Assembly: GCA_963971225.1 (NCBI GenBank)
Contig: OZ020268.1
Span: 127,596,787 to 127,660,786 of the forward strand
Direction: 5' to 3'
Length of the DNA stretch: 64,000 nucleotides
Source: Melieria omissa
Taxonomy: Eukaryota; Arthropoda; Insecta; Diptera; Ulidiidae
Both the position numbers and the translations under genes were made by a program. This document shows positions 59,826 to 64,000 of the stretch, piece by piece (the first letter of the stretch is position 1; each line of letters opens with the position of its first letter). A model generated the notes under the pieces. It saw only the letters and a program-made list of their open reading frames with translations. It had not been told where the DNA came from and did no database searches.

Positions 59826-59992
59826 AGTGGCGGATTCAGGGGGGTGTTTTGGGGGTTGAAACCCCCCCCCCCCCGAAATATTAGGATCGACATTCAAACT
59901 ACATACAAATTAAAAGACAATTTATGAGTATCAAAGAATTACTCTTTGAAACCCCCCCGAAATATTTTTCTAAATCCGCTCCTGAACCCGAT
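59826..59992. repeat. Short element with GC-rich inverted ends and 13-C run
   Basis: It starts agtggcggattcagg and ends aaatccgctcctgaa, so the ends are inverted relative to each other. Inside are a G-rich stretch (59838-59855) and an uninterrupted run of 13 C (59862-59874), with a second gaaacccccccgaaat block near 59950. A partial look-alike (ggggggctttgaaccccc) lies at 61452-61470. Confidence 0.55.
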
Positions 59993-60950
59993 TGTACCGG
60001 AATTCCTTTTGTTTCGAATTTTTAGAAAACATGTTTTAATTAATTGAATATGAAGCATAATTGAAAAATTACATTCTTTTAGTGCATGTTCAGTGTGACC
60101 ATATTGTGACGCTACACGCTACCGGGTTAAGTTTGTGTTGTGTGATGCCATTCCATGAACGTCGGCGAATTCATAGGCAACTTTAGAGAATATTTGTCAT
60201 ATTTTCCCTTATACTGTCTATACGATTTCATCAACTACTAGCGTTGTGCAAAGTTCAGTGATAAAGTAAATTTCAGTATCAGTAAATTTCACAGTTAAAT
60301 TGCGGGTACAAAATTTTTCACATTACACAGTTCAACTCGTCAATCAAACTCGTTCAACTCATGCAATACATTTTAAGTTGGGTTTTTTATTTCTTTCAAT
60401 CAGGGTAGTTTGACTTGTTGATATGTACATATTTTCTGAAATATTTTCAGTATGATTCGGCATCCTATTATCGATCGTGTAAGTTAGCGTATTCGACTTA
60501 TACAACTTTTTGCCGCTGTTATAGACTTCATTAAAAGTTGATTGTAATCTCGCCAAAATAAGTGTTAATAGGATGTAACTGATAATTAGGTGTCTAGTTT
60601 ATGTGGTACACGTTTGTACGATTCGCACGACTTAGGTTATCGCGAAAAAATACAGCATACGTGTTTATACTCAACCCTCACTAAAACTCTATCAAATAAA
60701 ATAATATGCCATATCGTATAGGCGTTATTATTGGTAATTAGAAGAGAAGTTTCTATTCAAACTTTGTTGCACGTTTTCATCTCATTCTGTGAAATGTGTA
60801 TGCGAAATAGTGGCATACGTATGTTATTAAAAGCACTGACAGCATCGCTTCTTAATTAAAATCTAAAAAAGTTTGAAGTTTAAAATAAGTTAACTTATTT
60901 TTTTTAATTACTTATACATTATATATGTGTAAAATAGTGGTTGTCCATTA
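59993..60950. other. Intergenic, nothing recognised
   Basis: AT-rich. No coding frame or repeat border is supported. Confidence 0.5.
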
Positions 60951-60954
60951 TTAA

Positions 60955-61314
60955 GGAGGTCCTCTACTCTCGCGGTTTCGAAAAATCGATTTTTTTTTTT
61001 TGCATAATTTCATATAGATTGAAAACATAGCGATATGTTTTCTGAACAATTTAAAAAAAAATTATCGAAATCGGACTAATACTTTTATAAAAAGTCTTAC
61101 TCGGCAGCCAAAAAACACTACTTTCGGGAAAACGCGTTTAAAGATAAATTACGTTGTATAACTTGCAGGGGACGGGTACCTTTCGGTTCCCAGCAACATG
61201 CAAAGAAATGTGATTTTCACGGAATCCTTTCTGTGGCGTATTCTCAGATACATATCGATTGAAATTATGCGAAAAAAAATCGATTTTTCGAAACCGCGAG
61301 AGTAGAGGACCTCG
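60955..61314. mobile_element. TTAA-target MITE with about 57-bp inverted repeats
   Basis: The element is 360 bp. Reading inward, both ends run GAGGTCCTCTACTCTCGCGG, then a cgaaaaatcgattttt segment and gcataatttca. TTAA sits at 60951-60954 and 61315-61318. The outermost base differs between ends (G versus C). It is non-coding. By its target it is piggyBac-like, but its end sequence is distinct from the other TTAA elements here. Confidence 0.85.
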
Positions 61315-61497
61315 TTAAGGCTTCATAATTACATATGTATGTATATACGTACGAGGCAGTAGCAAACACAGGATTTCATTTTAGAGGAGGAACAGTTGCG
61401 TACAACTTTTAAGCTCAATAACCATATTTTTCATCATAAATGTTTGTATTTAGGGGGGCTTTGAACCCCCAAAATTCCTTTCTATGTGCGCTACTGG

Positions 61498-61970
61498 TAC
61501 GAGGTCTGTTTAAAAAAAAGAGACTTTTTTGTCTCGAAAAATATTTATTAAAAAAATTCCATCTTGTCCCATTCAATATAATCCCCCTCAGATATAATAC
61601 ACTTATGCCAGCGCCTATTTCAATCCCCGAGGCACTTCTGACATGAATTATTTTAACTTTCACATTTTACCGAACTTGGCGAATTTTTTTCGGTCTTGGA
61701 TCTCCTGACCGCTTTCGTTAGTATAATGGAGCTTTGGTTTCAACGTCATAACCACACATCCATGTTTCGTCATGACATTAACCAAATCAACTTTTTTTAG
61801 TAATTTCGAAACATACTTCACTTGCACACGATTCATGCCCAAAGCATCCGAAAGATACATGAGTCCACCGATATGTCAACAACCTCAGCAACTTCTCTAT
61901 TAGTGAATCGAAGACTCTGCATTGCACTTTTCTTAACTGCTTCAACGAATTCATTGGTTATCATTAAAAT
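61498..61970 (-). pseudogene. Decayed mariner element (SETMAR/irritans-like)
   Basis: The left border is TA plus a terminal repeat starting cgaggtctgtttaaaaa. On the minus strand, 61970-61790 reads as the second half of the mariner DNA-binding domain (NREVAEVVDISVDSCMYLSD, then LGMNRVQVKYVSKLL). After frameshifts comes MTKHGCVVMTLKPK, a decayed form of the DESWVYGYDxETK block with the first Asp lost. Next is GQEIQDRKKFAKF (compare RPKKARQ). A jump to a C-terminal KCIISEGDY-like segment at 61560-61640 follows. It has many stops and a large internal deletion. The right end is not found. Confidence 0.7.
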
Positions 61971-62333
61971 TTTCTCGGCCTTTTATGGAAGGCTTGCACA
62001 CGTCTAACCTTTATATTTGTCAAAAACAAACTAGCTATGTATGCGAAGTGGCTGATAATGTTGGGGACATGCGTACTCACATAAAAAACAAAAATCGAGA
62101 GTTCCGCATAAAAACCGGCTTTAGTTAGCAAAAGCCGTAAAAGATAAAGTTTTTGATGGAGTCGAAAACCATTCTGTGCTCCCTGTTAGTAAGCGAATTG
62201 AAGGTCCAACAGAACTTTCCAAGGGAAAGTTGGATTTTTAAGCATTTTTCGCATTGTACCGTTTTGCCCTTGTAAACAAACTTCTGACTACTGTACGTGT
62301 ATGTTATGTTTGTGAAAACCCAGCATAAACTTT
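61971..62333. other. Intergenic, nothing recognised
   Basis: No gene or repeat border is supported. Confidence 0.45.
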
Positions 62334-62713
62334 TCAGTTTACTGCAGTAATAATTTCCATAGTGTTTGATTTGTGACATGTGGAAACAAAAGCTATAGTA
62401 TTCTTTGCTATTAGTTTTTGTACCTGTGTGTTCGCTTTCGCAAGAGCTGCACTCGCCGCGCCTTTATATCTGCTAAGGCAGTCAAATTTTTCATTTAATC
62501 TCGAAGACAATCTCATGTTTTTTTTTGGCTTACATGCTTCAAAAGTTGTAAAACAGCTACCCTTTCCTAGACAATCTATAGTTTTGCACCCCGTCACTGC
62601 ATAATAACAGCACCCATTATAAGTAATCAACCGAAATTGTTTTTCTCCTCGATGTCTTAATTTCATGAGATTTTGCTGTTGTTCATTATCTGGCTTTGCT
62701 CTTTCACACTTTT
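62334..62713 (-). CDS. Candidate exon of a cysteine-rich protein (unrecognised)
   Basis: The minus-strand frame is open for 110 codons from an internal Met. It can be extended to an upstream acceptor (ctaatgtag, exon edge near 62713), giving a start EKCERAKPDNEQQQ. The mid part has an ordered cysteine pattern: YNGCCYYAVTGCKTIDC, then GKGSCFTTFEAC. The spacing and the final CFTTFEAC faintly recall small secreted disulfide-rich (Kunitz-like) fly proteins, but the standard Kunitz pattern is not met. No signal-peptide exon was found upstream (62760-62900 minus). A plus-strand ORF over the same DNA (62380-62604) has a hydrophobic start and could be the real frame. It is low confidence either way. 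Confidence 0.3.
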
Positions 62714-63654
62714 CCTACATTAGCATAAGTATATATCCTTTTCATTTTATCCCTCTTGTTTCTTTCTCCTTCGGCAATTAGTGTCGCCGAGCGGTTTTCT
62801 GCTTTAATTCAGTCTGCTACAATTATTGTGCAGCCAACAATAACTGTCGGCTGACTTTTGTAGTACTTTTCGTGTATCTACCTACATACATGTGTACGAC
62901 CACAAACAGCCTAAGGCGATAACATTGATGGACAGGAAAAATTCACGTAAACATGTAGTTCTCTATCTTACAAAGACAAATAATACGCTAGATCTGTATG
63001 AACTACAAAGACATAACTGTATTCGTATTAATTCGATACATCTCATTTTGTTAATACATCCTCCTGCGGCTAAACGTACGGCCAGCCAACCAACTCTTGA
63101 TAGAACGCGATGCCGACATCAAAATCGTACCTAACGAAAATACATCAACGCGTAAGTTTCCACCAATTTTATGATAGTTTTTTTCCCCATTTTCCAGTCC
63201 TGGGATCAGACCCGGGATTCAATCAAACAATATATTTTCACACGTCTACATACTTTTGCATATATTTAAAAAAATTCAAAGTAACTTCAAAGAAACCAAA
63301 TATTACTACAATAAAATAAAATAGTTTTAATTTACATTTCTTAGCACTAGAAATATTATTCCGATCATTTTGAAGGATTTTGCATTTTTAAATAGCTGTT
63401 TTAAAATATATTAAATAAATAAATTAAATATTTCTTCTATGAACTTTTGCTTTGGTTACTATTCTTTTTTCTATCGAGTTCTATAATTGTGTGAAAAATT
63501 TTCCAAATATGAAAAATTTACCTACAAAGGCCAAATGCGGTCATTTTGACTGCAAGCAAAGAAGTGCTTGTAAGTTCAACTTTCGCAAAACACTATCATT
63601 GTAATATTTCTGCGCATTTTTTAATTTTTTTTTTTATTTAAAACTGGTAGGTAG
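62714..63654. other. Intergenic, no gene recognised
   Basis: Two short plus-strand ORFs (62892-63134, 63110-63319) have no domain. If the cysteine-rich exon is real, its 5' exon would lie here or further right on the minus strand. Confidence 0.4.
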
Positions 63655-63886
63655 CACTGAGCAACAGCCAAAATTTTTCCGAGTTCTAGTAAACCTTTTC
63701 TAAAGGATTTTTGGACGCTGATCACAACTGCGTACTTAGTTTTTTGATTGTTTGAGCGGTTTGTAAGTTACACTGAGCAACAGCCAACATTTTTCCGAGT
63801 TCTAGTAAACCTTTTCTAAAGGATTTTTGGACGCTGATCACAACTGCGTACTTAGTTTTTTGATTGTTTGAGCGGTTTGTAAGTTA
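63655..63886 (+). repeat. 116-bp tandem duplication (two units)
   Basis: The unit cactgagcaacagccaa...gtttgtaagtta occurs at 63655-63770 and 63771-63886 with about one substitution (caaaattt versus caacattt). It is non-coding. Confidence 0.9.
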
Positions 63887-64000
63887 TTGGTGGTTTTTGC
63901 TAGGAGGTGTTTTCCACGTTTTTTCATCTTTGAATTTTTATTGCATTTAGAATATGTTGAAAAACGCGATAATTTTTTTATGACACAATAACGAATCCTC

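Overview
The window looks like nuclear DNA of a higher fly. The basis is one spliced neural transcription factor gene, scratch (scrt), with Drosophila-like splice sites, an AT-rich background and abundant insect-type transposons (Tc1/mariner, TTAA-target MITEs, hAT, tRNA-derived SINEs, 5'-truncated LINEs). A tephritid fruit fly is my best guess for the lineage. That guess rests on repeat style and protein similarity, not on a search.

Layout. 1-8.3 kb: repeat-rich intergenic DNA with two inverted copies of a 237-bp TTAA MITE, a mariner relic, a 614-bp tandem duplication and two copies of an unclassified repeat (called R2 here). 8.3-13.8 kb: copies of a second dispersed repeat (R1), two tRNA-derived SINEs with perfect target duplications and a hAT-like MITE. 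14-20.4 kb: upstream flank of scrt with a 1.5-kb near-perfect inverted repeat (17259-18762). 20.38-35.7 kb: scrt on the plus strand. It has a TATA/Inr promoter candidate, a long 5' leader with uORFs, coding exon 1 (21391-21859), an 11.66-kb intron full of transposons, and coding exon 2 (33523-35087) with five C2H2-type zinc fingers. The predicted protein is 677 residues.

35.7-64 kb: no gene I can name. About 37.5-44.6 kb is strikingly poor in recognisable transposons. 44.6-64 kb holds a pogo-like MITE, R1/R2 copies, nested SINE/LINE/hAT insertions, two more TTAA MITEs, a third DD37E Tc1-like element, a second mariner-type relic, and a cysteine-rich minus-strand ORF (62334-62713) that may be a real exon.

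scrt is the only confident protein-coding gene. Nearly all other short ORFs look like chance or transposon debris. The most interesting non-genic structures are the long inverted repeat upstream of scrt, which could make hairpin RNA, and insertions whose nesting order can be read from intact target-site duplications.
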